Positions 40,463-40,487 of a stretch of DNA of 40,487 nucleotides are shown piece after piece. The DNA comes from Achromobacter sp. UMC71 (GTDB taxonomy: Bacteria > Pseudomonadota > Gammaproteobacteria > Burkholderiales > Burkholderiaceae_B): contig NZ_LZZT01000001.1 in NCBI RefSeq assembly GCF_014170305.1, positions 1 through 40,487 on the forward strand, given 5' to 3'. Positions within the stretch are counted from its first letter, which is position 1; each line of letters begins with the position of its first letter. A model generated the notes under the pieces. That model saw only the letters and a list, made by a program, of their open reading frames with translations. It made no database searches and was not told the DNA's origin. The position numbers were made by a program, and so were the translations under genes.

Positions 40463-40487
40463 CCCCCCAACACAAAAAATCCCCGCC

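Noticed and set aside
1..40487. CRISPR arrays, insertion sequences, prophage genes, toxin-antitoxin pairs
   Set aside because: No regularly spaced repeats, transposase motifs or phage proteins were seen. The small HTH protein has no adjacent toxin-like partner.

Overview
The window is high-GC, densely coding DNA that fits a betaproteobacterium of the Alcaligenaceae (Achromobacter/Bordetella type). The clues are a Bug/TctC-type solute-binding protein, a Burkholderiales-type general porin, a full-length BvgS-like phosphorelay sensor, several LysR regulators beside catabolic operons, and a strong GC3 codon bias. The genus is an inference from gene content, not from a marker gene.

Layout. 1-2.3 kb: end of an unknown gene, then an OmpR-type response regulator and its EnvZ/RstB-type histidine kinase. 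2.3-3.7 kb: ohr (organic hydroperoxide reductase) and a short-chain dehydrogenase. 3.6-12.3 kb: a LysR regulator divergent from an operon for a dipeptide/oligopeptide-type ABC importer (two permeases, two ATPases, binding protein) that ends in a CocE/S15-type serine hydrolase. The operon is preceded by a 15-codon leader ORF that overlaps the first permease start. 12.5-13.5 kb: a general porin. 13.5-15.4 kb: a MocR-type regulator with a DedA membrane protein. 15.5-18.0 kb: a coding remnant, then a GT9 and a GT4 glycosyltransferase. 18.0-19.9 kb: a GrpB-family protein, a 56-residue basic protein, a small HTH protein and a DUF1090 protein. 20.1-25.8 kb: a three-gene signalling locus (REC-EAL phosphodiesterase, BvgS-like unorthodox sensor, BvgA/NarL-type regulator) laid out like Pseudomonas RocR/RocS/RocA (SadRSA) and Bordetella BvgASR. 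25.9-27.0 kb: a small membrane protein, a CigR-like secreted protein and tRNA-Arg(UCU).

27.0-33.8 kb is a probable L-pipecolate/lysine catabolic module. An XRE-cupin regulator, an AmaA-like FAD oxidase and a complete polar amino acid ABC transporter are encoded leftward, divergent from an AmaB-like ALDH7 dehydrogenase. An outer-membrane phospholipase A follows. 35.2-40.5 kb is a sugar-acid module: L-2-keto-3-deoxyarabonate dehydratase-like protein, enolase-superfamily dehydratase (possibly L-lyxonate dehydratase), PdxA-family dehydrogenase, Bug binding protein and a divergent LysR regulator.

The most notable observation is a 17-bp element present four times, only in intergenic gaps of the 18.8-25.9 kb region (two copies identical). 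It reads as inverted heptamers with a 2-bp spacer (core TCAGAA-N3-TCCAAT on one strand). This matches the 7-2-7 geometry used by NarL-family regulators, so it is a strong candidate operator for the BvgA/RocA-like regulator encoded in the same region. It would tie the phosphodiesterase, the DUF1090 protein, two small proteins and a membrane protein into one local regulon.
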